From assembly GCA_016721565.1 (NCBI GenBank), contig JADKHW010000053.1, positions 92,731 to 156,730 on the forward strand: a stretch of 64,000 nucleotides of DNA, given 5' to 3'. Each line of letters begins with the position of its first letter. Position 1 is the first letter of the stretch. The position numbers were made by a program, and so were the translations under genes. Under the pieces are notes generated by a model. It worked only from the letters and a program-made list of their open reading frames with translations. It had not been told where the DNA came from and made no database searches. Source of the stretch: a bacterium. Its GTDB lineage: Bacteria > Electryoneota > RPQS01. This document shows positions 25,585 to 33,923 of this stretch, one piece after another.

Positions 25585-25608
25585 TGCTTGGATCCCTGAT
25601 TACAAGGC

Positions 25609-25873
25609 TCAGACAATCGGATTGCCTGAGTGCGAAGTGGCTTTGGTTTCCACCGTGACTCTGCGAGCACGGCGGCCATTCTTAACCGGCGCTGCCGGTT
25701 CGTTGCTTTCGACGGTCATGCCCTTTTCAACCCATTCCTGCAACGCTTCCTGGGTGAACTTAATTTGCCCGCCGAGCCTGAAGTGGGGACCCCCACCGCT
25801 TATAGCCGTTACGCAGAGCGGCCGGGGTCTTACCGAGAAACTTCGCAGCCTCTTGAACGCTGAGAATCACCAT
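25609..25873 (-). pseudogene. Small excisionase-type HTH protein, one frameshift
   Basis: An unbroken start (ATG 25873 after AGGAG) reads MVILSVQEAAKFLGKTPAAL, typical of helix-turn-helix 17/excisionase-like DNA-binding proteins. The frame breaks near 25795 in a G5 run, and HFRLGGQIKFTQEALQEWVE continues in another frame, then a linker and a basic tail (NGRRARRVTVETK) to TGA at 25609. Removing one G joins the two halves into a protein of about 87 residues. It may be a regulator or a DNA-binding accessory protein; no integrase is nearby. Confidence 0.7.
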
Positions 25874-26097
25874 GATCTACTCCTTCTTTGGTTAGATGAC
25901 TGCTATCCTACAAGCGGAGACCCTGATTTCATCCGCTTGCTATTATTAGACGATTGAACTTTCACGATAGTTCCCAGTTTCTCACTGACCGTCTAAATAC
26001 TTGGATATTGAGTCGTTTGAATTTGAAATATTCCCGAGGTTGTCTTGTTAACAGAATGTTATAAAATAGCTTACAGAATCGAATTTGGAGGCCGCTT

Positions 26098-26478
26098 GTG
26101 GATCCGCTGAGCTTTTGGAAAATGGTCGCAGGCATCGCTTTCGTGGCCGCAATCTTCTGGTACTTCTATTTCCGAGGCAGATCAGGCACTTCTGAACCTC
26201 GGGAGCCGCGAAAACTCCAGCAATTCGAGTCCAAGCTGAAAAACGGCCAGTTGGAACCCGCCGAGTACGAGATCCGGGTTGACCACCCGGTCCAGTGGCT
26301 TATCCACCGCTTCGACACGGAACCCGACGACGAGATCTTCGAAATAGAAGAACTCGAGCTTTACCAACTCCTGCCCGCCGGACACACCACAATCATTGCC
26401 TTCTTACCCGAGAAAAAAGGCAAGTACAAAATCATCTTAGGCACCGAGCGCGAGGCAGGCTTGGTCAGGGTGGTTTGA
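26098..26478 (+). CDS. Membrane-anchored cupredoxin-like protein lacking the copper cysteine
   Basis: A 126-residue protein with one N-terminal transmembrane segment (about 6-26) and a C-terminal cupredoxin-like domain (IRVDHPVQWLIHRFDTEPDD, then LPAGHTTIIAFLPEKKGKYK, ILGTEREAGLVRVV). In copper-binding relatives the segment after the Tyr would contain a Cys (often GEYEFSCG); here it is KIILGTE, so a classic blue-copper site is not possible. The start is GTG at 26098 behind GGAGG. The role is unknown. Confidence 0.72.
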   Translation: MDPLSFWKMVAGIAFVAAIFWYFYFRGRSGTSEPREPRKLQQFESKLKNGQLEPAEYEIRVDHPVQWLIHRFDTEPDDEIFEIEELELYQLLPAGHTTIIAFLPEKKGKYKIILGTEREAGLVRVV

Positions 26479-26682
26479 GGAGAATTTCATCCAAAAATCC
26501 ATAATAATAGCGAATACTTGACAATAATCTTCAGGACGCTTATATTTTCGGCTTCTGCAAAAACATCTTAGCTTGTGGGTTGCTACTGCTGGGCAATCAT
26601 TGAACTGGGTTTGGAAATTTGCTGAATGGGAGAGCTAAGTGACAATAATTTAGCTTTCAAAAAAACAGAACGGGGTTCTACA

Positions 26683-27453
26683 ATGGGATCTGCACAAGAT
26701 CAAGCAAAAGTTTGGGCGCAAGGCGCCCATGAATGGCCACCAAATTCGAGCCGCACTTTGAGCCGTTATGGCATCAGATGCTCTCGATGTCGGGGGTAAC
26801 CAAGGGGACGAAGTTCTTTGATGCCGGTTGCGGCTCGGGTGGAGCCTCAATCATCGCAGAAAGGCGCGGAGCGAAGGTCGCAGGGTTGGATGCGACGCCA
26901 GAGTTAATTTCAATCGCGCAGCAGCGCATGCCGCACGCGCCGTTCGTGTCGGAGATTTGGAAGAGATGCCGATCGAAGACAAGAGTTTCGACGTGGTGTT
27001 CGCCGCCAATGCCGTGCAATTCACCTATGATCCGGCACAAGCCTTAACGGAAATCAAGCGTCTGCTCGCACCGAACGGCAAAGCAATCGTAGCCGTGTTC
27101 ACCGACATCGAACGCAACAACATGGGGACGTTTATCAAGGCGCTTGCAGGATTACTTCCACAGCCGCCGAAAGTCGGACCGTTCGCCCTCGGCAAGCCCG
27201 GCTTATTGGAAACCGCGATTGAAAGAGCGGCGAAAGTTGTTCGTGATGTCGAAGTCCCCTGCGACTTCGTCTATCCCGATGTCGAAGATTTCTGGGTCAC
27301 ATCCGCTCAGCCGGCCCGTCCCGCGCCGCCATCGCCAACGTTGGCGAAGAAAAAGACCAAGCAAACGCGCTGGATTCAGTCAAACCCTTCGTAAAACCGA
27401 ACGGCTCACTGCATCTGAAAAACATCTCGCACGTAGTCACCTTAGAAGCGTAA
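26683..27453 (+). pseudogene. SAM-dependent methyltransferase, three frameshifts
   Basis: Pieces in three frames join into one class I methyltransferase: MGSAQDQAKVWAQGAHEW, ATKFEPHFEPLWHQM, motif I FFDAGCGSGGASII, then RVGDLEEMPIEDKSFDVVFA, and in the last frame RAAIANVGEEKDQANALDSV ending ISHVVTLEA. The breaks lie near 26730, 26945 and 27325; each is explained by one missing base in a short C or G run, and together they restore the original frame. Three losses in one gene point to sequencing error or to a decaying gene. The substrate is unknown. Confidence 0.8.
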
Positions 27454-27469
27454 TAGCTTTCCGATACGC

Positions 27470-27499
27470 AAAAACCCCCGACCACATCGGGGGTTTTTT
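27470..27499 (+). terminator. Intrinsic terminator
   Basis: AAAACCCCCGA-CCACA-TCGGGGGTTTTTT after the methyltransferase gene. Confidence 0.9.
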
Positions 27500-27510
27500 C
27501 TAAATGTCAT

Positions 27511-27860
27511 TGTAGGGGCGGATGGCGATCCGCCTGCTTCCGATTCCCCCCCTGCTCGCGGGGGGGTTAGGGGGGGTGTCCCAAGCAAAATCGATGTTGT
27601 AAACCCCCTTGTCATCCCGCAGCAAGCATGTCCCGTAGGGACGAACCAAGACCCAAGCACCACGAAAATCCAAGCGCATTCACCAACGTCCAATCACATT
27701 GTCATCCTGGAAGGATCTCGTCAAGCAAATTCACAATGTAATGCGCGTCCCTTTGCTTCCCGCCGAGCGGGGATTTGCAAGCGGCCTGTCCCGGGGGATT
27801 CCCCCGAATCCGCATCCCGTGTAGGAGCGCACGATGCTATCCCGTAGAGAATCTAAGCTA
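27511..27860. repeat. Noncoding region with eroded dispersed repeats
   Basis: No gene is evident. The stretch contains TGTAGGGGCGGATGGCGATC (27511), GTCATCCTGGAAGGATCTCG (27700) and a block CCGCCGAGCGGGGATTTGCA (about 27764) that recurs at 29019 behind the second TetR copy. Similar elements are at 28811-28900 and 30103-30190. Confidence 0.6.
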
Positions 27861-28514
27861 TCACGCGCGTTCCTGTCCAGCACGCACCGCCGGATCAATT
27901 AACAACCCTTGTTTAAGAATGGTGCTAAGGGTTTCTGACAATTCTCCCCAGACCTTCTTGTCATAGAAATCTCGTTCATTAATCATTGCAATCAACGGCG
28001 CAAGATATATTGCGCTATACCCTATGGCAAGGAGGCACTCGCGCACAGCTTCGGTCGGCAATTCTCTCGCCTTACCTGCTTTTACAGCTAACTGATAAGC
28101 ATCAAAAAAGCGCTGATTAGCTCCCAGCGGTCCGTGTTCAGACACGTCTCGCAATGCCTTTCGGAGATGAACTCCTCCATCTGCAATTTCTTTCCGTAAT
28201 AACGAGGCCCATTGCGGATTATCATGCATAACGGTCATCAGGCGAATCGGAATATCAATTAACATCTCTTCGGGTGGCTTGTCATCCGAAATAGCCCCAA
28301 AGATAACCTCAAGCATCGTCGTGCCTTCGTGTCTTAGCACCGCTTCGTATAGCTGCTCTTTGGTGCCATAATAGTAGTTCACCATAACCTGCCGGGTACC
28401 TGCCGCGGCCGCGATGCTGCGTGTGTTTGCCCCCTTGTATCCATATTCAGAAAACAACCGGGTCGCGGCTATAAAAATTTGACCTTTGGGTGTTGAAGGA
28501 TCAGGTAGCGTCAT
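27861..28514 (-). CDS. TetR-family regulator, copy 1 (N-terminus out of phase at C7 tract)
   Basis: From ATG 28514 the 217-residue protein has a TetR DNA-binding domain (GQIFIAATRLFSEYGYKG, NTRSIAAAAG, NYYYGTKEQLYEAVL) and a conserved ligand-binding half that is about 85% like copy 2 at 29087-29860. Copy 2 has 40 extra N-terminal residues. The same extension exists here from ATG 28624 (MTTSNSKPSTKKKAL), but a run of seven G on the coding strand (28527-28533) puts it out of frame; eight G would join it to the TetR body. The ligand and targets are unknown. Confidence 0.9.
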   Translation of the reverse strand: MTLPDPSTPKGQIFIAATRLFSEYGYKGANTRSIAAAAGTRQVMVNYYYGTKEQLYEAVLRHEGTTMLEVIFGAISDDKPPEEMLIDIPIRLMTVMHDNPQWASLLRKEIADGGVHLRKALRDVSEHGPLGANQRFFDAYQLAVKAGKARELPTEAVRECLLAIGYSAIYLAPLIAMINERDFYDKKVWGELSETLSTILKQGLLIDPAVRAGQERA

Positions 28515-28526
28515 AGGATTGAATCG

Positions 28527-28533
28527 CCCCCCC
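28527..28533 (-). repeat. G7 tract in TetR copy 1 leader
   Basis: Seven G on the coding strand. The upstream frame ends in TGA; adding one G fuses it with the TetR frame. The equivalent tract in copy 2 has thirteen G and is in phase. Confidence 0.85.
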
Positions 28534-28678
28534 GAATTCCGTTAGACTGTTCAACCGTTGTCAAAGAACCAATTTCCGTCAGTGCCTTCTTCTTCGTGGA
28601 AGGCTTCGAATTAGATGTAGTCATTAGCAGGCAGCCCAGATGCTCGAACACCAAGTCAATTTGCCAGTGTCAGTGGTA

Positions 28679-28694
28679 TTAGTCAAGCGACCAA
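28679..28694. promoter_or_regulatory. Degenerate TetR operator candidate
   Basis: TTAGTCAAGCGACCAA is the imperfect counterpart of the perfect inverted repeat at 29921-29936 upstream of copy 2, at the matching place. Confidence 0.35.
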
Positions 28695-29086
28695 TATAGG
28701 TGTTAACCTGACCAATAGCAAACAATATGACCACATATCACAAATCTCTCGCCAGCACCTGCCACGGCTACCTTGATGCTCCGTTCTTGAGTGGTAATGC
28801 CCCGCACCTAAGTGTAGGGGATGGCAATCCGCCCGCGCCGGGCAACTTCGAAGTGCAAAAGCCCTTGTCATCCTGAAGCCGCTGCGGCTGAAGGACCCCT
28901 CAGATCTCCCCAAAGTTGTCCGCAACTTTGCGGGATAAAGGGGGCGGCTATCCTCCCGCCTTTCCCTCGCCGTTGTGGGTCTCCAGACCGCAATGGTGAC
29001 CGCCAAGCCCCTCGCCCCAATTCCGCCGAGCGGGGGTTTAGCGAAGCGGCCTGTCCCGGTGGGGATTCCCCGCCGGAATCCACCTA
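28695..29086. repeat. Noncoding spacer with dispersed repeats
   Basis: Positions 28705-28770 are nearly identical to 29950-30007 upstream of the second TetR copy. Further along are a GTCATCCTGAAGC...GAAGGA element (about 28867), the GGGTCTCCAGACCGCAATGG palindrome (28977-28996) and a CCGCCGAGCGGGGG block (29019). No gene is seen. Confidence 0.55.
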
Positions 29087-29860
29087 TCACCCGCGTTCCT
29101 GTCCAGCAGTCACCGCCGGATTAATTAACAACCCTTGCTTAAGAATCGTGCTAAGAGTAACCGTCCATTCTTCCCAGACTTTTTGGTCATGAAAATCCCG
29201 TTCATTAATCATCGAGATCAACGGCGCAAGATATATTGCACCATACCCAATGGCAAGTAGGCACTCGCGCACAGCTTCTGTCGGTAATTCTCTCGCTTTA
29301 CCTGCTTTTACAGCTAACTGATAAGCATCAAAAAAGTGCTGATTAGCTCCCAGCGGTCCGTGTTCAGACACGTCTGACAATGCGTTTCGGAGATGAACTC
29401 CTCCATCTGTAATTTCTCTCCGTAATAACGAGGCCCATTGCGGATTATCATGCAAAACGGTCATCAGTCGAATCGGAATATCAATTAACATCTCTTCCGG
29501 CGGTTTGTCGTTCGGAAGAGATCCGAAGATAACCTCAAGCATCGTCGTGCCTTCGTGTCTCAGCACCGCTTCGTATAGCAGCACTTTGGTGCCATAGTAG
29601 TAGTTCAGCATAACCTGTCGGACACCTGCCGCGGCCGCGATGCTGCGCGTGTTTGTCCCCCTGAATCCATATTCAGAAAACATCCGGGTCGCGGCTATAA
29701 AAATTTGGCCTTTAGGCGTTGCAGGATCAGGCGGCGTCAACGGATTGAATCGCCCCCCCCCCCCCGGGGCCAGTCCGTTAGACTGTTTGACCGATGTCAA
29801 AGAACCATTTTCATTCAGTGCTTTCTTCTTCGTGGAAAGCTTCGAATTGGTCGCGGTCAT
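29087..29860 (-). CDS. TetR-family regulator, copy 2 (in phase through G13 tract)
   Basis: This 257-residue protein begins with a Lys/Ser/Asn-rich extension (MTATNSKLSTKKKALNENG), passes through four glycines coded by a G13 tract (29753-29765 on the plus strand as C13), and continues into a TetR HTH domain (GQIFIAATRMFSEYGFRG, NTRSIAAAAG) and ligand-binding half. Copy 1 is the same gene with the tract out of phase. The duplication includes the flanking sequence on both sides. A perfect inverted repeat 60 bases upstream of the start is a likely self-operator. Confidence 0.9.
   Translation of the reverse strand: MTATNSKLSTKKKALNENGSLTSVKQSNGLAPGGGGRFNPLTPPDPATPKGQIFIAATRMFSEYGFRGTNTRSIAAAAGVRQVMLNYYYGTKVLLYEAVLRHEGTTMLEVIFGSLPNDKPPEEMLIDIPIRLMTVLHDNPQWASLLRREITDGGVHLRNALSDVSEHGPLGANQHFFDAYQLAVKAGKARELPTEAVRECLLAIGYGAIYLAPLISMINERDFHDQKVWEEWTVTLSTILKQGLLINPAVTAGQERG
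29753..29765 (-). repeat. G13 tract in TetR copy 2
   Basis: Thirteen G on the coding strand encode the end of a Pro codon and four Gly codons. One-base slippage would uncouple the N-terminal extension from the TetR body, as in copy 1. Confidence 0.85.
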
Positions 29861-29920
29861 AAGCGGGCAGCTCCATGATGATCGAACAGCAAGTCAAAAA
29901 ATTTACCAGATTCAATTGTA

Positions 29921-29936
29921 TTAGTCAGGTGACTAA
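29921..29936. promoter_or_regulatory. Candidate TetR operator (inverted repeat)
   Basis: TTAGTCA-GG-TGACTAA, a perfect 7-bp inverted repeat with a 2-bp spacer, between the TetR copy 2 start and a divergent plus-strand region. Its size suits a TetR dimer. Confidence 0.5.
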
Positions 29937-30020
29937 GGTAGGTCATTGCCTGGCCAATAGCAAACAATATGACCACATATCACAAATCTCTCGCCAGCAC
30001 CTGCCAACGCGACATTGAAG

Positions 30021-30066
30021 ACAACGAGGTCGTGTTTCACCGCACGACCTCGTTGTTCCGTTTTTT
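30021..30066 (+). terminator. Strong terminator with no obvious upstream gene
   Basis: ACAACGAGGTCGTG / CACGACCTCGTTGT with a T6 run. It lies about 85 bases beyond the operator candidate, on the strand divergent from TetR, so it would end a short transcript. The matching place in the first duplicate (about 28775-28790) lacks the hairpin. Confidence 0.75.
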
Positions 30067-30352
30067 CAGTGGTAATACCCCGCCTGCCGTCATTCCGCTC
30101 TGTTGTAGGGGCCGCAGGCGTGCCGCCCGTGTAAGCGTGATCGAGATACTCAGCCCTCGTCATCCTGAACAAAATGAAGGATCTCGCCAAGCACCCCACC
30201 AATCCCAAGCGCATCCCGACGCACACCGTAGTGGCGGGTCTTGACCCGCCTGCGAAAAACCACATCTCCGCTTGACAACATCACCCACCAATCGTATCTT
30301 CATTTCAGGTCAAGGGAAACTGCCCAATCATCGAACCTCGGAGACCAAAATA

Positions 30353-31819
30353 ATGACGCGAATTCTATCTGTATTCAATCTTTTGAAGCGGGTGGGGTTC
30401 GCGGTTTTGTTGTCTGGGGGTGTCTCGTACAGTCAAGTCGCTGTGCGTTGGATTACTGAATTCGCACCGACGACATTTGTGAATCCTTATTAAGTGGTAT
30501 TGACTTCCGAAGCAATGGTAATTGTAGGGGGATTGCGTAATGATTGGCTTTCTCTGAACATGGATGCCTTCATTCAGGTCATTGATAGAGAGAATGGCAG
30601 CGCAAGTCCGGCGATCCGGCATAGCCAAGGGTCCTTTAGGCTTTATCGTGATGCAGTCGCCTTGTCTGGGGAAAACGTCGCAATATGCGGCCAGGTGAGT
30701 TACGGAAGCAGTAGTGGATTTGTAATCCGATCGGATACTCAAGGGGGAATCGCTTGGAGTTATACGACTCCGGCGGACGTTGCAAACGATGCAACTTCAA
30801 TCGTGTCGCTCAACGATGGATCCCTTTTGATCTCCTCGCCTTGGCTTGATGTGACAACTTTCGGAACCGAACTGCTTCTGACACAAGTGGATTCCTCCGG
30901 TGCGGAGCTGAATTCATCGCTTAGCAGTTTCGTCTATGGACAGAGAATTAATATTCATGACGCAACCGCATTGACAGATACAGAGCTGGTATTCGTTGGT
31001 AGTATTGAGCGCGATAGGGAGCCGTTGCTTGACCAAAGTATGTACGTCCTAGCCATCAGTATCCGGCGACCTCTGGTCGCGCACAATAACTCAACAGGAT
31101 ACGGATCTTGTAGGCGGATCGGTTGCTGTTACGGAGACAGGAGAAATCGTAGTTGGCGCAATTGCGGATCCTTGGGCGCTTACTGTGGAGTTGTTCAAGT
31201 TCAACCAATGGGGAGATGAAATCTGGCGGCGCTTGCTCGATCTCGGATATCCCGGACCGACAAGTGTTGACGTTGAGTGTCATGGCAACGATATCTATGT
31301 AGCTTCGACACAATTCGACTTTGATGAGTATTCTGTCTATTTCGCCAAATTTGATTCCAGCGGTGTGGTTGCATGGGACACGGCGCTCGCGTTTGAACCA
31401 GCATATTTGAATACAGCTGGTTTCGTCTTGTCTGAAGACGGGCAGACTGCCTACTTGGTTGCAGATGGCGAGCCAAAAGGGGAGCTCCATGTAGTTCGCG
31501 GATATGCCATGTGCCTCGACTCAATGGCACGGGATGGACTCCGAGTCCATTCCCACATACAATTGAAATTGCTTCTCTCTACCCCAATCCGACGAATTCC
31601 TCTGTATCGTTAGTCTATAGACTGCTGAGTCAGGGGAATGTGACTGGATCTATTACAGACGTGCTTGGCCGACGAGTTCAGTCTTTTGAGTTTGGATACT
31701 TTCCTGTAGGAGAGTACATGCAAGACCTTAGCCTTAACAGAATTACATCTGGACAATACATCATTACTATTCGCAGTGGAAATCAGTCGGATAATCGGTC
31801 GTTCATAGTGGTTCGGTAA
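30353..31819 (+). pseudogene. Exported beta-rich protein with sorting domain, broken frame
   Basis: ATG 30353 (MTRILSVFNLLKRVGFAVLL, behind GGAG) opens a signal peptide. An in-frame TAA at 30491 interrupts the frame, which then continues as MVIVGGLRNDWLSLNMDAFI and repeats of the kind VALSGENVAICGQ / VSLNDGSLLIS, a beta-propeller-like pattern. The frame shifts near 31085 (DTDLVGGSVAVTETGEIVVG in the next frame) and again near 31510, after which a sorting domain follows (LYPNPTNSSVSLVYRLLSQG, GRRVQSF, TSGQYIITI). All pieces share one direction and order. Function unknown. Confidence 0.78.
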
Positions 31820-32224
31820 TTTACTCGTTGTTCTATTAGGAGGTTGCGTAATGAAAATCGGATACACGCGGCGGCACTCGCTGCGGGTGCCCCATACCTC
31901 GAGAAACGCCTCCCCAACCCCAAAAAATCTCCCCAACTCCCAATTTATCAACCCCTTCCTAAGTTCAATATTCAGAAAATATCTCTTGACCATGCGTTCA
32001 AATTGTCGTATATTAGGGTATGAAAAAAATCAAAGAGATAAGACTTTGTGAATATTGGTGCACCCCCAAAGTTAACCCCTGTTTATAAAATACTCCTGTT
32101 TTGTCAATTGTTAGCGTTTTACACAGAAACAACCCCTTACAACCCCTCCTCGCCTCTCCAAAATCCCCACAAAAAAACGCGACCCCAACTTTCGTTGAGG
32201 CCGCGCCAAATTTTCAACAGCGTG
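31820..32224. other. Intergenic region with promoter and repeat
   Basis: It holds a good sigma70-like promoter (TTGACC 31986-31991, 17 bases, TATATT 32009-32014) ahead of a 22-codon open frame beginning ATGAAAAAAATCAAAGAGAT, and the repeat at 32080-32144. No larger gene is convincing. Confidence 0.45.
32080..32144 (+). repeat. 65-bp repeat, copy 1
   Basis: TGTTTATAAAATACTCCTGT, then TTAGCGTTTTAC and CTTACAACC. A second copy lies inverted at 61258-61322. One reading frame gives KILLF-QLLAFY in both, with two silent third-base changes, which hints at a fragment that once coded for protein. Confidence 0.6.
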
Positions 32225-33904
32225 TTACTTTGTCGCTCGATTCGCCGCGGGCAATCTATACCTTGACAGCACACCGTTATTCGTCGTCGTGATATAGTAG
32301 TCTTGACGTGCGGACGAGTTGATAATACCAACGTCCGTGTAGCTCAGAGAATTTGACGTTCCGATTTCAGCGAACGCGCCGCCCGTGCCGGGAGCGCGAT
32401 AGACGTGAAACGGAATGTTGTCAGGATTGGCAGTCCAATTCAAGACGATGTCACTGCCGGACACACTGATGACCAACACAGGTCCGACCACGAATGTGTC
32501 GGCAAGCGTGAGGCTCCAGTTTCCGACTTCATCGCGGAATCGAATGCCAAACCGATGTAACCCAACCGGCAGACCGGTCAATACCGCAAACGCATTCTCC
32601 TCGCGCTCATCCCACGCTCCGTCTTGTGCAAATGTCACAGGAACACCGTTGCCGACTCCAGGATCGACATTCAGAAAATACTCCGCTCCAGCCAAGTGAG
32701 CAGGACCGCTCGGGCCTGCGCCCGACCAGACAAAGAAGGGCAGTTTTATGGTGTTGCTGCGCTGGCCCTCTTCACTGACATATCTGAGACGAAACTCGTG
32801 CGGCCCCGGTCCGGCATTGTGCGCGACGGCATCAGCAAACGAAATGGATGCGGCATCTGCAATATCCACTTGCAGCGGCGCACCGCCGTCAATCCAATAC
32901 TCAAGCGCCGCAACATCAAGTAGTGTCAATTCACCATCAGGGCTTTCGTGCACAAAGACATACCGTGCTTCGATGTTGCTCCAGAGTCCCCGCTCATCCT
33001 TGTAACGAACGGACAGCTTGTGAGCCTGATTCACTTGCAAACCAAGCGAAGCAATCAGCGCGGCGTAGTTAATGGTTTGGCCGTCCGTGACATCGACCAG
33101 CACGGGATTAGCATTATCGTACGAATACTCGATGTGTGTGATGTCGATATATTCAACAGCTTCGTTATCGAGTTGAATGGCGAAAAAGTAACGCGATTCT
33201 GTGTTTCCCCATTTCCCGTCTTCATCGAGATAACGAACCGAGAGCTTGTGCTCAAGGTTGGGAGCAAGTCCCGCCACTGGGATCAGATCGTAGTAATCCA
33301 CTTCGAAATTATTGCCAAGGTCTATAACGACCGGAACGAGGTTATCGAAACGATACTCCACGTGCGTAATGTCGCGTCCATACCAAACATTCGAAATCGG
33401 CTCGTGCAAGAAGAAATAACGCGACTCAGTGTTACTGACGTAACCATTGGTGCCGAGATAGCGAATCGAGAATTTGTGCGCCAGATTGGTGGCTAATCCG
33501 CTAGTGGGAATTAACGCTGCGAACACCACTTCGGGATCATCGCTGATGTCTGCTATTGTCGAAGGCAAATTGTCGAACCAATATTCAGCATGCGTGACAT
33601 CGCGCCCTGCGAATGTGTTCGGATCAGGCTGGTGAAGGAAGAAGTTTCGGCTCTCGCTGTTGCCCCAAAATCCCTCGTCTGAACGGTAACGAATGTACAG
33701 CTCGTGCGACACGTTGTTCGGGAGCAGATTCGTCGGTACGTTCAGGCTGGTGATATTCACGGATTCGCCGACTGAAATCGGAATGTCAATTCCGTTGCCC
33801 TGCCCGGGATCCGTGTTGAAATAGTACTCCGCTTCAGTAATCGTTAGTCCGAAAGCGGCAAACGACCACAACAAGAGTAGAGCACACGTTGTGCGAAGAA
33901 TCAT
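32225..33904 (-). CDS. Exported protein of tandem ~85-residue repeats
   Basis: From ATG 33904 (MILRTTCALLLLWSFAAFG signal peptide) the 559-residue protein consists of about five tandem repeats with the pattern ITHVEYRFDN, a hydrophobic GL-NLEHKLSVRYLDEDG turn and WGNTESRYFF. A further related unit (AEYFLNVDPGVGNG, matching the first repeat at YYFNTDPGQGNG) and an Fn3-like C-terminal domain follow. No sorting domain is present at the end. A surface or periplasmic structural role is inferred. It starts 20 bases after the beta-helix gene, in one operon with it. The frame is open upstream to 33958, but the signal peptide decides the start. Confidence 0.78.
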   Translation of the reverse strand: MILRTTCALLLLWSFAAFGLTITEAEYYFNTDPGQGNGIDIPISVGESVNITSLNVPTNLLPNNVSHELYIRYRSDEGFWGNSESRNFFLHQPDPNTFAGRDVTHAEYWFDNLPSTIADISDDPEVVFAALIPTSGLATNLAHKFSIRYLGTNGYVSNTESRYFFLHEPISNVWYGRDITHVEYRFDNLVPVVIDLGNNFEVDYYDLIPVAGLAPNLEHKLSVRYLDEDGKWGNTESRYFFAIQLDNEAVEYIDITHIEYSYDNANPVLVDVTDGQTINYAALIASLGLQVNQAHKLSVRYKDERGLWSNIEARYVFVHESPDGELTLLDVAALEYWIDGGAPLQVDIADAASISFADAVAHNAGPGPHEFRLRYVSEEGQRSNTIKLPFFVWSGAGPSGPAHLAGAEYFLNVDPGVGNGVPVTFAQDGAWDEREENAFAVLTGLPVGLHRFGIRFRDEVGNWSLTLADTFVVGPVLVISVSGSDIVLNWTANPDNIPFHVYRAPGTGGAFAEIGTSNSLSYTDVGIINSSARQDYYITTTNNGVLSRYRLPAANRATK

Positions 33905-33923
33905 TAAGATATGATCTCCGCGA

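Noticed and set aside
25568..25957. 129-codon plus-strand frame
   Set aside because: It is antisense to the frameshifted HTH gene, whose family match and ribosome-binding site lie on the minus strand.
29969..30244. Plus-strand frame starting MTTYHKSLASTC, whose start is also found at the other TetR copy
   Set aside because: The likeness is explained by duplication of the DNA; the frames diverge after 12 codons and run through a terminator and repeats.
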